Notes: generated from the letters alone by a model not told the origin. Positions 1 through 8,856 are shown, counted from the first letter of the stretch. The stretch is 54,255 bases of DNA from Burkholderiales bacterium Ga0077543 (GCA_001464055.1 LNET01000056.1:1-54255), one strand, 5' to 3'. A program made the numbers and translations.

Positions 1-157
1 GCCGGCGCCTAGCCACGACAGAAACAGAAATGGGAGGGGAGTGGACCATGGTGTCCTCGCGTCAAAGTCTGGGAATTCCGATGCCGCATGCGCAGCACGG
101 AAGAGACAGGACCTGGCGAGGACTCGCGTGTCAGCGCACGCGGCGAGCCTCCGCCAG

Positions 158-604
158 CTAGGCGAGAACGAATCGAGGGGGGCGGTCGGGGCCGTCGGCG
201 GCGAACGCGTCGACGCTCGGCACCACGATGGAGAACACCGCGGGCATGAAGACCGGTGCCGGCACAGCCAGCACCGTGTTCAGCATCGCGCTGAGCGAGC
301 AGCAAGAAGCGCAGGCGCTGCACTTGTGCTTGCTGATATCCCCCACCTTGGCAGAAGCTGCTGCGACGGCTGGGGTGACCGACTCTTCGTCCGCCAGGGC
401 CGCAGTTTGGTGATGCTCATGCCCTTGCGCACCGACGCCGTCTTGATGTGCGTGACCAGCCGCTGCGGCGGGCTGCATCTGAGTGGCTGCCCCGCCGCCA
501 TGGTGATTGGGTCCGCAAAACGCCATGGTCGCGGCAGCAGGACCTTGCGCGGGTACTGCCAGCACCAACAACCAAATCAACAGCGCTCGGATCAACGAAC
601 TCAT
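158..604 (-). CDS. Small exported Cys/His-rich protein (DUF2946-like, possible metal link)
   Basis: This 148-residue protein begins with a hydrophobic N-terminus (about residues 1-25) that looks like a signal peptide or anchor. A stretch rich in His and Gly follows, then a cluster KCSACASCC near residue 95, then a second hydrophobic stretch. Small proteins of this build (signal, His-rich region, CxxCxxCC cluster, hydrophobic segment) are often found near copper or heavy-metal genes and are annotated as DUF2946-like or hypothetical. No metal genes are visible in the window, though the gene lies at its very start. The reading frame is intact from ATG at 604 to TAG at 158. The function is unknown; a metal-related role is inference from composition only. 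Confidence 0.6.
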   Translation of the reverse strand: MSSLIRALLIWLLVLAVPAQGPAAATMAFCGPNHHGGGAATQMQPAAAAGHAHQDGVGAQGHEHHQTAALADEESVTPAVAAASAKVGDISKHKCSACASCCSLSAMLNTVLAVPAPVFMPAVFSIVVPSVDAFAADGPDRPPRFVLA

Positions 605-885
605 CCTTACATCTTAGCGCAGTGCGCGCGCCCCGCGCCGACAACGGCTGTGTGGTCGCCGTGACGCGGGTACCGTCAGCACGGCGAGCGTGCTGTGTCC
701 GTGCTGCGCTTCATCCGGCCGTCCCGGAGCGTGGGCTTCGTGATATCGCAGGTCGCCGATCTGCTAGTCTTGCAGTGCCATAAACGTCGGCTAGCGTTTG
801 TGCGGAGGCTACACGGATGTCGGGGCAGCAGCCTGAGGAAGGCTGCGGCGATACGCAGCCGCAAAGTCGTGATGGGTGACGGGAC
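605..885. other. Spacer without supported gene
   Basis: This stretch lies between the leftward Cys-rich gene and the methyltransferase remnant. Short open frames exist on both strands but none resembles a known protein or has a convincing start. In the frame of the remnant an in-frame TGA is present at 877-879, so the join between unrelated DNA and methyltransferase-like sequence must lie close to 886. Confidence 0.5.
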
Positions 886-1569
886 GTGGCGCTGCACGCG
901 CTGGGCTGCCGCGAGGTGGCCAAGCACCGCATTTTCACTTGGATGCACGTGAGCGTACTGCCCGGCCACGTGCTCATTGCCTTCGCTCGTTGCGACGACA
1001 CGACCTTTGGCATTCTGCAGAGGCGTCTTCACGTCCTGTGGTGGCTCCGCCTTGGAACTGCCCTTGACGATCGTCCCTGGTACACGCCAACGACATCGTT
1101 CGATACCTATCCGTTCCCGTACGGCCTGACCCCGGCGGCAACGGCCAGCAAACAAGTCCAGCCCACTACCAAGGGAGCGCTCATACCTGCGGGATTGGCG
1201 CCTGGGGCAGTCGCCAACGCTACCGCCGTCGCTGACGCGGCAAAGCGGCTGTACGACTTGCGAGAGCCGTGGCTCAATCTGCCGGAGTGGACCGAGTGGA
1301 CGCCGGACATCGTTCCGTTGGGCAGGACCATTTCGCTATACGCGCAGAGGGCTACGGCGCGGCCAGAGACCAAAGACGAAGCCGCGAAGCGAACGCTGAC
1401 CAAGCTGTATAACGACCTGCCGCCATGGCTGCAGTCGGCCCATCAGCAGTTGGACAAGGCCGTCGCGGAAGCCTACGGATGGACTGACTACACGCCTGCA
1501 ATGACCGCCATCGAGGTCCGAACAAGGCTTCTCAAGCTCAATCTGTCTCGTGTAGGCGTGCCTGCCTAG
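886..1569 (+). pseudogene. C-terminal remnant of MmeI/type IIG-like DNA methyltransferase
   Basis: The open frame gives 227 residues that match, from memory, the C-terminal end of large adenine-specific DNA methyltransferases of the MmeI/YeeA type: VAKHRIFTW, a segment ending FARCDDTTFGIL, LRLGTALDDRPWYTPTT, FDTYPFPYGL, then a helical tail ending LLKLNLSRV. Full-length family members are 800 residues or more. The catalytic NPPY/SAM-binding part is absent, and an in-frame stop lies two codons before the first possible start (GTG at 886). It is therefore a 5'-truncated relic, probably from an earlier restriction-modification or BREX-like locus in this island. The remaining frame is undamaged, which suggests the loss is recent or that the tail is still translated. 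Confidence 0.7.
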
Positions 1570-1714
1570 CTTTGCTGACGATGCACATCCTCGTCGCGCC
1601 CTGGAAGTCAGGCCTCACGAGTCCATCGTTTGGGTATACCTGACCTCGGGCGCAGCTACCATGAGCGGTGGTTGATCGACGCGCAGACTGACGACGCCAA
1701 CTACAGGGGGAAGA

Positions 1715-3643
1715 TTGGGCAAGCCGTACTCCGATGAACTTGATGCCTTCGCCGACACCTACCAATGGGTTGCGAAGCAGGATGTCGCTCGCCTAGGCCA
1801 CTTCCTGAACCGGTGGAGCGGCGACTACGCGGTGGTCGTCGGGTCCGGCGGGTCGTATTCGGCTGCCTTTGCCGTAGCTCTCTTTCGAGAACTGGCACAT
1901 CACTCGCCGACCACTGCCGTCACCCCCCTTGAATTCGCGGCACTCCTAAGGCGGCTATCGCCACGAGCGCTGTTGCTTTCCGCGGAGGGGAAGAACCGTG
2001 ACATTCTTGCTGCTGCTCGCGCTGCGGAGGCGGCGGACCTGGCCTGCGCCGCGCTGACGCTCACTCAGTGCAACCCGTTGCTTGACCTTGCACGCGGGAA
2101 CGATGCGGTGCGCGCCTTCGCGTTCCAGATGGACTGGGTCAAGGACGGGTACCTCGCAACGAATTCGCTTCTCGCGACGGTCCTGCTGGTGTACCGGGCT
2201 CTGTTCGGCGAAAGTGACTTCCACAACCTCGCCCCTTTGCTCTCACGGGGCCGGCTAGACAATCGCAGAGACACGTTTTCCCGCTTAGTCGGGCTTGAGG
2301 ATGCGAAACGGTCCGGCCTCTTGGTTGTTCACTCTGCCAGGGGCCAAGCCTTTGCCGTCGACCTGGAGTCGAAGCTGGCTGAATCCGCACTGGCGATAGT
2401 TCAGGTCACTGACCTGCGCCAATTCGCACATGGCCGGCACCTCCAGATTGCACTGCACTCACCGGCGCCACTTACTCTCGTCGTTTTCTCCCCAGATGAG
2501 CGCCCGTTGGCCACTGCAACCGCAAGCCTGCTCCCCGATCCTGGGCGGTGTTGGCAACTCGAACTCGACGGCGGCAGTGACCAAGATTTGGCGGTCTCCG
2601 GTCTGATCGACGCGATGCTGCTAACGGAGGCGCTTGCCAAGGGGGCGGCGCACGACCCGGGCCAGCCGCCTGTGCCGGACTTCGGGCGCGCCATTCACGC
2701 GCTCGATCCTGCTGCCCTGCTGCCCTCTGACCAAGTGCCGGTCTCGCGGCTGGAGTTGGCGTCAAATCGTAAGATGTCAGTAGGCGTGCATCCAATTGCT
2801 AGTGGCCGACCGGAGGTGATCGAAGCGGCTGCAGCGTTTGCTCAGCGGCTCACGTCTTCTCGGATCAAGGCGGTTGTATGCGATTTCGACGGAACGCTGT
2901 GCCGAGCGGAAAATCGGTTTGAAGGAATGGACCCTGGTCACGTCGATCAGGTTTCCTCCTTGATTCGGCAGGGCCTCAAATTCGCAATCGCAACTGGGCG
3001 TGGCGACTCGCTCCACGACACGCTTAGGTCGTCATTTGACCCCACGCTGCACGGCGACATCACTGTTGGCTACTACAGTGGGTCCGTCATCAGCCGGCTG
3101 GATACCGACTTCGTTCAGCCCGCTCCCAACCCCGACTTCAAGGAATTGTGGAGCTGGCTCCGATCCTCGGCGTACGGGAACCTCTGTCGGTCACTGGGGG
3201 ACCTGGCGCGTGGAGGTCAGTTCAGCATGCGCTTGAAAAGCTCGCAGCAGTGCTTGCGGCTCCAGGGCGCCATACGACATTGGCTTGATGACACCGGCCG
3301 GGCAGATTGGCGCGTCTTCTGCTCAGGCCACTCCATAGATGTCCTTGACGGGGCAACATCCAAGCGCTTGGTCGTTGACCACATGGCCAAGTTGCTGGGT
3401 ATCGATTCGACCTCAGAGATTCTCCGCCTCGGCGACGCTGGACACGAGAACGGCAACGACTTTGAGCTTCTGCGCACCGGCCTAAGCCTTAGCTGTGAGC
3501 GAGTCTCCTTCGCCCTCGACTCTTGTTGGAACTTCGGAGCCCCCGGCAACAATCAGGCAGAGGTGACGATGGCCTACCTGCGCGGTCTTGTTCCGTCGGA
3601 TGATGGATTCAGGTTCTCCCCATCTGCGCTGTATGCGCGGTGA
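1715..3643 (+). CDS. SIS-domain / HAD-phosphatase fusion protein
   Basis: This 642-residue protein is the first gene of the five-gene operon. Residues about 35-260 form an SIS (sugar isomerase) module: a GSGGSYSA phosphosugar loop at 43-50, SAEGKNRD at 89-96, and a second half with VVHSARGQA and VQVTDLRQFAHGRH. SIS domains bind phosphosugars, as in GlmS and MurQ. Residues about 385-610 form a HAD phosphatase: DFDGTL with Asp390 and Asp392 as nucleophile and acid/base, DGATSKR with its Lys, and GDAGHENGND as the metal-binding motif, similar to Cof/sucrose-phosphatase-type HADs. The start is TTG at 1715, preceded by an AGGGGGA Shine-Dalgarno at 1705-1711 with short spacing. The domain pair suggests a sugar-phosphate intermediate is rearranged and dephosphorylated. 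The substrate is unknown. The next gene starts 15 bp downstream. Confidence 0.8.
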   Translation: MGKPYSDELDAFADTYQWVAKQDVARLGHFLNRWSGDYAVVVGSGGSYSAAFAVALFRELAHHSPTTAVTPLEFAALLRRLSPRALLLSAEGKNRDILAAARAAEAADLACAALTLTQCNPLLDLARGNDAVRAFAFQMDWVKDGYLATNSLLATVLLVYRALFGESDFHNLAPLLSRGRLDNRRDTFSRLVGLEDAKRSGLLVVHSARGQAFAVDLESKLAESALAIVQVTDLRQFAHGRHLQIALHSPAPLTLVVFSPDERPLATATASLLPDPGRCWQLELDGGSDQDLAVSGLIDAMLLTEALAKGAAHDPGQPPVPDFGRAIHALDPAALLPSDQVPVSRLELASNRKMSVGVHPIASGRPEVIEAAAAFAQRLTSSRIKAVVCDFDGTLCRAENRFEGMDPGHVDQVSSLIRQGLKFAIATGRGDSLHDTLRSSFDPTLHGDITVGYYSGSVISRLDTDFVQPAPNPDFKELWSWLRSSAYGNLCRSLGDLARGGQFSMRLKSSQQCLRLQGAIRHWLDDTGRADWRVFCSGHSIDVLDGATSKRLVVDHMAKLLGIDSTSEILRLGDAGHENGNDFELLRTGLSLSCERVSFALDSCWNFGAPGNNQAEVTMAYLRGLVPSDDGFRFSPSALYAR

Positions 3644-3658
3644 CTGCCGGTCAATACG

Positions 3659-4771
3659 ATGAAGCACGAACTCGCCTTCAGACTCATCGGCAAACTCCTG
3701 AATTGGTCGGATGCAGACTTTGCGAAGGAATTTCGCGAACTGCAGCTGATGATCGATCATAAATACGACAGCTATCAGGGATTCCAACCTGCAACTCGCT
3801 TTCACGTTGCCCTGCTGAACTGGTTGAGCCAGTTTCCGACTGACTATCAGCGGCAGGTCGCCTATCGGTTCGTGAAGGATCGACTGGTCTTTGTCAGTCA
3901 GCGTGAGGTGCACCACCTTGTGAGCCTGCTGATGCCGATCGCTGATCATATCGCGCGCAGGCGCGTAGCTGCAGAGTTGGGCATTCCACTGTATGTGACT
4001 CACCTCGATCCGTTGGCCACGAGGCGCCTGGACATTCTGCGGCGTCGCACTCTCTATGTTGGGCTTAGCGATGGGGCACGGATCGATGTCTTTCGCAGGT
4101 ACAACGAAGGGCGAGTCTCCAACGAGCAGGTCGTCGCATTTAGCGAAATCAGCGACGACAAGTGGAATGACCTCCAGGCCGAGCTTTGGAAGAGTCTTGC
4201 GCGCTTCGGCCCGAGCAAGGAGAGACCCTGGTTTGAGGCAATCTGCTTGGTTGACGATTTCTCTGGCTCTGGCTCATCCCTGATTCGCTATGACGAGGAA
4301 TCCAAAAGGTGGAAGGGCAAGATCGACAAGTTCTACAAAGCCAACGCGGAGCGGATTGGCGAGTCGCTCTCGACAGACTGTGTCATCCACGTGCATCACC
4401 ACCTGGCGTCCGAACAGGCACGCCGTCAGATCGAAGCCGACATCGCATGCTTCGCGGCTGACAACCCCAAGTTCAAGTACACGACATCTTTTTCGTACGT
4501 TCTTCCACCTGACATCGTCATTGGTGACGGATATCCTGATCCGGATCTGGTCGCACTGCTACGGCGTTGCTACGACCCCGGCATCGAGGATGAGCACACT
4601 CGCAGGGACATCTGGTTCGGCTACAAGCAGTGCGGGTTGCCGCTGGTCCTTGAGCACAACACGCCGAATAACTCCGTGGCGCTTCTCTGGGCTGAATCGA
4701 AGGCTGGGGCCACGCCTCACCAGATGAAGCCGCTCTTCGCGCGGCGCAAACGACATTCAAGCAATGGATAA
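3659..4771 (+). CDS. Phosphoribosyltransferase-like protein of island operon
   Basis: This 370-residue protein has the motif CLVDDFSGSGSS at about 196-207 (Asp199, Asp200), which fits the PRPP-binding loop of type I phosphoribosyltransferases (hydrophobic strand, two acidic residues, then a small Gly/Ser/Thr-rich turn). The N-terminal about 130 residues are helical and do not match ordinary purine or pyrimidine salvage enzymes. The protein is longer than the usual 180-240 residues of that family. From memory it resembles the PRTase-CE type of conflict-system proteins, which occur beside P-loop ATPases; this was not searched. The gene sits 15 bp after the SIS-HAD gene and its 3' end overlaps the ATPase start by 8 bp, so translation is probably coupled. 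Likely chemistry is transfer to or from phosphoribosyl, but the acceptor is unknown. Confidence 0.7.
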   Translation: MKHELAFRLIGKLLNWSDADFAKEFRELQLMIDHKYDSYQGFQPATRFHVALLNWLSQFPTDYQRQVAYRFVKDRLVFVSQREVHHLVSLLMPIADHIARRRVAAELGIPLYVTHLDPLATRRLDILRRRTLYVGLSDGARIDVFRRYNEGRVSNEQVVAFSEISDDKWNDLQAELWKSLARFGPSKERPWFEAICLVDDFSGSGSSLIRYDEESKRWKGKIDKFYKANAERIGESLSTDCVIHVHHHLASEQARRQIEADIACFAADNPKFKYTTSFSYVLPPDIVIGDGYPDPDLVALLRRCYDPGIEDEHTRRDIWFGYKQCGLPLVLEHNTPNNSVALLWAESKAGATPHQMKPLFARRKRHSSNG

Positions 4772-6677
4772 CCCGTTTAAGAAGCGCCGCACCGAGCTCA
4801 TCACTGATCGGCGGACGCTGCTGTCGTTGGTCAGCCCCGTGGCCATTGAGGAGTTCTTTCGTGTGGATCGAGCGGAGTTGATCGACAAGCTTGCAATGGT
4901 CGTCGGCACGCCGGGCTGTGGGAAGACAACCATCGCCCAAGTCGTCGAGTTCGAATCCCTGTCTACGCTCTGTAATGCGACCGGCAGTCCGATCAACAAA
5001 GACCTCGTCGATGTCTTGACGATCAACGGCCTGATCAAGGAAGACTTGCCTGCGGTCCTCGGCCATCGCCTGGCGATGACGACGAACTTCCGCGATATAT
5101 GGGAGCTTCCCTATTCCGAGCAAACTAGGACCGCGCTTTTGCGAGCGTTTGTTCAGTCCAAGGCGGTGTTGGGCTGGTTCAGGCAGCTAGAGGGCATGGG
5201 GATATCGACCGACGACATCGAGATCGTCATGGGCGCGAACTCGGAGTCTGTTGTCGCGGTGACCGGCGCTGACGATCCAAGCGCCTTCCGTCAATATGCT
5301 CGCGACATCGAACTGGCGATCTTTCGCGTCGTCACGTCGCTGGTGCCTCCAGACGAAAAGGAGATGGCGTCAGAGTTCCTCAATACGAGCTATGACGTGT
5401 TCGAGGTACTGACCGGTGTGCGCGTTCGTTCATGGTCAAGCGCGCCCGGAGCTCCATCTGTCGTACTGCGTCCCATGATGATCATTGATGACGCGCACGA
5501 GCTTCATCCTACGCAGTTCCTGCAACTGCGAGATTGGCTCAAGTCCAAGGCCATGGGCGTCTCGCGATGGCTTATGTGCCGCCCTGATGTTGTGTCCGCT
5601 GACGACTATCGCGATGCACTGGCCAAGGATGTTGTCGCCGATGAAGACATGAAGCCAGGCTCCACCCGTGGCCGCGACTATCTGATCAAGTTGATGCAGC
5701 TTGGGTCTTCCAAAGAAAGGCGGTTCAAGCCGATCGCCACAGACATCGCGAATCGATATATCGCGGGCATCCCTGAGTTTGCACGCCGCTCGCTGCGAGA
5801 CTTGCGCCCGATGTTGAGCCAGAACACGGTCGCGCTGCCTGACGGACAGCTGAAGCAACTGCAAGATCAGATCGACAAGCTGGCAAGGGAGTCGCGCTTC
5901 TCCAAGTCGCTGGTCGATACGCTGAGGGCGCGGATACCTGCCACTGCACGTCCCGACGAGGCCCTGGCAGCGTTGCGCATCCTCATGCATCGCGAGCGTA
6001 ATCGCACACCGCAGATGGGCCTGCTGCCGGACGACGCCGTCCGTGAAGAGCCAGTCACAGACGAGCGCAAGGCTGCGGCCTCGCTGATTGAAGGGGCACG
6101 CATTCAGCTGATGCACCAGTTCGATCGGCCGTACTACTACGGCATGGACAAGCTCATCGCTGCGAGCAACGCGAACATCGAGCAGTTCATCCGGCTTGCC
6201 GGTGGCCTTGTCGATGAAGTGCTCGCCCGTGTGATTCGGGATCGAAGTCCCGATCTCGCTCCGAGGGCACAGCACACGGCGCTTGTAACTCAAGCGACGC
6301 AGGCGATGAACGAATGGGACTTTCCCTACTACGCCGTCGTGCGGGAACTGGTCAAGAAGATTGCCGAGCGATGCGTCGAGCGGACTCTTCGACCGAATGC
6401 TCCCTTGGATGATGGGGCCAACGCCATCGGTATTCCGCAGGACGAGATGGACCGCGTACTCCATCGCCACGAGCGCCTTGCACGCGTGCTGCACTTCGCA
6501 TTCGCGTACAAGGCACTGGTCTTTGTCCCTCAGTACAACTGCAAGGGCAAGGTCTGGTGCCTGCTCGAACTGGGCGCTCTTCCGAGCATGGCGCATGGCC
6601 TTACGCTCCAGCGGGGGGGGTTCATCGAGGACACCCTGTCGGGTCTTCAAGCAATGCTTCCCGCCGACGGAGCCTGA
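4764..6677 (+). CDS. P-loop ATPase (ORC/CDC6- or STAND-like AAA) of island operon
   Basis: This 637-residue protein has Walker A GTPGCGKT at 48-55 and a Walker B MIIDDAHEL with Asp242 and Asp243, followed by LRDWLKSK and a sensor-like RWLMCRP. The helical half after about residue 330 has no motif I recognise. The domain plan resembles AAA ATPases of the ORC/CDC6 type that accompany phosphoribosyltransferase-like genes in bacterial defence loci; this is from memory and not searched. It could be the regulatory or sensor ATPase that controls the neighbouring enzymes. ATG at 4764 overlaps the previous gene by 8 bp, and the next gene starts 2 bp after the stop. No transmembrane segment is evident, so it should act in the cytoplasm. 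Confidence 0.75.
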   Translation: MDNPFKKRRTELITDRRTLLSLVSPVAIEEFFRVDRAELIDKLAMVVGTPGCGKTTIAQVVEFESLSTLCNATGSPINKDLVDVLTINGLIKEDLPAVLGHRLAMTTNFRDIWELPYSEQTRTALLRAFVQSKAVLGWFRQLEGMGISTDDIEIVMGANSESVVAVTGADDPSAFRQYARDIELAIFRVVTSLVPPDEKEMASEFLNTSYDVFEVLTGVRVRSWSSAPGAPSVVLRPMMIIDDAHELHPTQFLQLRDWLKSKAMGVSRWLMCRPDVVSADDYRDALAKDVVADEDMKPGSTRGRDYLIKLMQLGSSKERRFKPIATDIANRYIAGIPEFARRSLRDLRPMLSQNTVALPDGQLKQLQDQIDKLARESRFSKSLVDTLRARIPATARPDEALAALRILMHRERNRTPQMGLLPDDAVREEPVTDERKAAASLIEGARIQLMHQFDRPYYYGMDKLIAASNANIEQFIRLAGGLVDEVLARVIRDRSPDLAPRAQHTALVTQATQAMNEWDFPYYAVVRELVKKIAERCVERTLRPNAPLDDGANAIGIPQDEMDRVLHRHERLARVLHFAFAYKALVFVPQYNCKGKVWCLLELGALPSMAHGLTLQRGGFIEDTLSGLQAMLPADGA

Positions 6678-6679
6678 CC

Positions 6680-7732
6680 ATGCAGTTCATCGCGAGTAGT
6701 GGTGACGAGTGTGCAGCGTTCTTCCATGACTTCATCAACGCTGACCGCAAGCTTCTCTGCGTTGCGACGTTGGGCTTCAACGACGTTTGTCTGCACTTCC
6801 CCCTGGCTCTGTCAGCTTTCCCGAACGTTGACTTCCTCTTCCTGGTCGAAGAGCGCCCCGAGGTCTCTGAAATCCTTCGACAGGTGGCCACGAGAAACCG
6901 CGACGCCCTCTTGTCCAAACTGAAGGGGCGAAACGTGCAGTTTGAATCGGTTGCCATCGTTGCCGAGGACACGGCAAACGTCGCGGGCCGCCGGGCTGCC
7001 AAAGTCTGCGCCGCGTCCATCGGCAGGTCTTACACCGATATCGTGGTCGACGCCAGTTCGATGTCTCGCGGCGTGTGCTTCCCCGTGGTCAAGCAAGCCT
7101 ACGAGATGTCCAAGCGATCAGGTGGGGCCAACGCGCACATCGTGGTGGCCGGTCGCAATCGTCCCTCGATCAAGGCCGCATCCACTTCCAGCGATGCACC
7201 CCAGTACGTTCACGGCTTTCAAGCCGACATGGACACCTACGATGTTCGCAAGGCCATCAAGCTCTGGATACCTCAGCTCTCGGAGCACGCAGTGGCTTCG
7301 CTCGGTCGCATCTATCGCTTCCTTGAGCCGCACGAAGCATGCCCAATCCTTCCGTTCCCTTCGTGGAATCCACGCAGGGGGGACGAACTGCTACGAGAGT
7401 TCCAGATTCCGATCTTGAACGACTGGGACGTGAACCTGCTCGATGTCATCTACTCCCACGAATCCGATCCGACCGATGTTTGCGAGACGATCACACGCAT
7501 CCACCGGAGTCGGGCCGATTCCTTTCAAGCGTCGGTCGACGACCCAGCCCGTACCATCCTGTCACCAGCAGGCTCCCGCATCGGAAGCGTTGGCATGTTG
7601 CTCGCCTCGCTGCGGCTTGACCTTCCGATCGTGTATGAGGAGAGCATCGGCTACACTTCTAGCCTGTCTTCAGTCCCCGAGTTGTCGGAGAGTCCTCCTG
7701 ACCACCTGTGGCACGTTTGGTTGAGACCTTAG
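6680..7732 (+). CDS. Unassigned alpha/beta (Rossmann-like) protein of island operon
   Basis: I do not recognise the family of this 350-residue protein. ATG at 6680 is preferred over upstream in-frame starts that lie inside the ATPase gene, because it follows that gene's stop by 2 bp. The N-terminal 160 residues alternate predicted strands and helices as in a Rossmann-type fold: LLCVATLGFND, FLFLVEERPEV, then TDIVVDASSMSRG leading into a helix, and HIVVAGR. The strand-Asp-Ser-Ser/Gly pattern recalls nucleotide-sensing CARF-like folds, but this likeness is weak. The C-terminal half has no known motif. Tight packing between the ATPase and the PfkB gene implies a part in the same system, as a sensor or an extra enzyme. 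Confidence 0.6.
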   Translation: MQFIASSGDECAAFFHDFINADRKLLCVATLGFNDVCLHFPLALSAFPNVDFLFLVEERPEVSEILRQVATRNRDALLSKLKGRNVQFESVAIVAEDTANVAGRRAAKVCAASIGRSYTDIVVDASSMSRGVCFPVVKQAYEMSKRSGGANAHIVVAGRNRPSIKAASTSSDAPQYVHGFQADMDTYDVRKAIKLWIPQLSEHAVASLGRIYRFLEPHEACPILPFPSWNPRRGDELLREFQIPILNDWDVNLLDVIYSHESDPTDVCETITRIHRSRADSFQASVDDPARTILSPAGSRIGSVGMLLASLRLDLPIVYEESIGYTSSLSSVPELSESPPDHLWHVWLRP

Positions 7733-8856
7733 CCATCGCGCCGGCCCCCTCGTCCGCGAAAGTGAAGACCTCTACACACCGCATTGTTGGCACTGGGCTC
7801 TTCGCGCTGGATGTCATCGTGCGCCGGGATGGGTCAATCGCGCCACCGACGCTCGGCGGCTCCGCAGGAAACGTACTCTGGATTCTTGGTGCGCTGGGCT
7901 GGAAGACGACCCCGGTCGGAGTCCTCGGCGATGACTCGGCCTCGCGTATGGTGCAAAGTGACTTTGAGCGTGTCGATGCGGATACTCGGTTCCTTCTACG
8001 GACGTCGGGCCGGAGCACTCCCGTCATTTTCCAGCACCAGCTCGAACTGAAGGATCGCGAGCCAGGCGCGACTCATCGCTTCACCTTCACTTGTCCAGCC
8101 TGTGGCACGAAGCGCGGCCCACTTTGGGATGACGAGTCTGCGTTGGCTGATGCTGATTCGCCCCTCCCATCCGCTGGAGTGTTCTTCCTGGATCGACCCA
8201 CACGGTTGGGCGTGTCGCTGGCCGAGCGCTACGCCGAGGACGGTGCCGTCGTGGTGTTTGAACCCTCGACGATGGGCAATGACCTCGAACTCTTTGCTCG
8301 CGCCGTGCGGTGCGCCAGCATCGTCAAGTACGCCCACGATCGCATCGCTGACCTGAGCAACTTCGACCTTCGACCGCATGCGGTCGAGATTCAAACATGT
8401 GGTCCGGACGGCTTGCGGTTTCGCGCTTCGTCGCTCGGTGACAGCTGGATCAGCCTGGGTGCTTACGAGTTGCCCTTCATTTCCGACACCGCAGGTGCCG
8501 GCGACTGGTGTACCGCAGGGTTGATCTTCTACTTGTTTGAACGATCGCCGGAGCTGCGCACTGAGATCGACTATGACACACTCGCTCGGGCGCTTGCCTT
8601 TGGCCAGGCGTTATCCAGCTTGAACTGCATGGCGGAAGGTGCGCGCGGGTTGTTGTCGGCGTGGACCCCCGGCCGCATTATTCGTGCTGCGCGCGATCTC
8701 AGCGACGCGCGTGTCAATGGGCTACGCAGTCAGCAGCCGCAGTGCGAATCCCGCGTCTCGGAACCTCGTTTGAACATCTTTGCTGACGAGGTGATGCAGT
8801 GGTTTACCGCTACGGTCTCAAACGCTGACGGCGTCGGCTGCTGCCCGGCGCCGTGA
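7708..8856 (+). CDS. PfkB-family carbohydrate/nucleoside kinase
   Basis: This 382-residue protein has the two PfkB signatures: GGSAGN at 50-55 in the substrate-binding region and DTAGAGDW at 260-267, with Asp266 as the catalytic base and the glycine turn as the anion hole. Family members (ribokinase, adenosine kinase, fructokinase) phosphorylate a sugar or nucleoside hydroxyl with ATP. An insert with CPACGTK (Cys129, Cys132) is unusual and could bind a metal or contact a partner. The GTG start at 7708 overlaps the preceding gene by 25 bp, so the two are probably translationally coupled. The 3' end runs 39 bp into the convergent NADAR gene. In context it may supply or recycle a phosphorylated ribose or nucleoside for the SIS/HAD/PRTase-like enzymes; this is inference. 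Confidence 0.8.
   Translation: MARLVETLAIAPAPSSAKVKTSTHRIVGTGLFALDVIVRRDGSIAPPTLGGSAGNVLWILGALGWKTTPVGVLGDDSASRMVQSDFERVDADTRFLLRTSGRSTPVIFQHQLELKDREPGATHRFTFTCPACGTKRGPLWDDESALADADSPLPSAGVFFLDRPTRLGVSLAERYAEDGAVVVFEPSTMGNDLELFARAVRCASIVKYAHDRIADLSNFDLRPHAVEIQTCGPDGLRFRASSLGDSWISLGAYELPFISDTAGAGDWCTAGLIFYLFERSPELRTEIDYDTLARALAFGQALSSLNCMAEGARGLLSAWTPGRIIRAARDLSDARVNGLRSQQPQCESRVSEPRLNIFADEVMQWFTATVSNADGVGCCPAP

Noticed and set aside
676..1155. Minus-strand 159-residue frame opposite the methyltransferase remnant
   Set aside because: Its composition is that of an antisense shadow and the plus strand carries recognisable protein sequence.
4951..4985. Sequence resembling a tRNA T-arm (GAGTTCGAATCCCTG) in the ATPase gene
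   Set aside because: No acceptor stem, anticodon or D-arm fits around it and it lies inside a well-supported coding frame.
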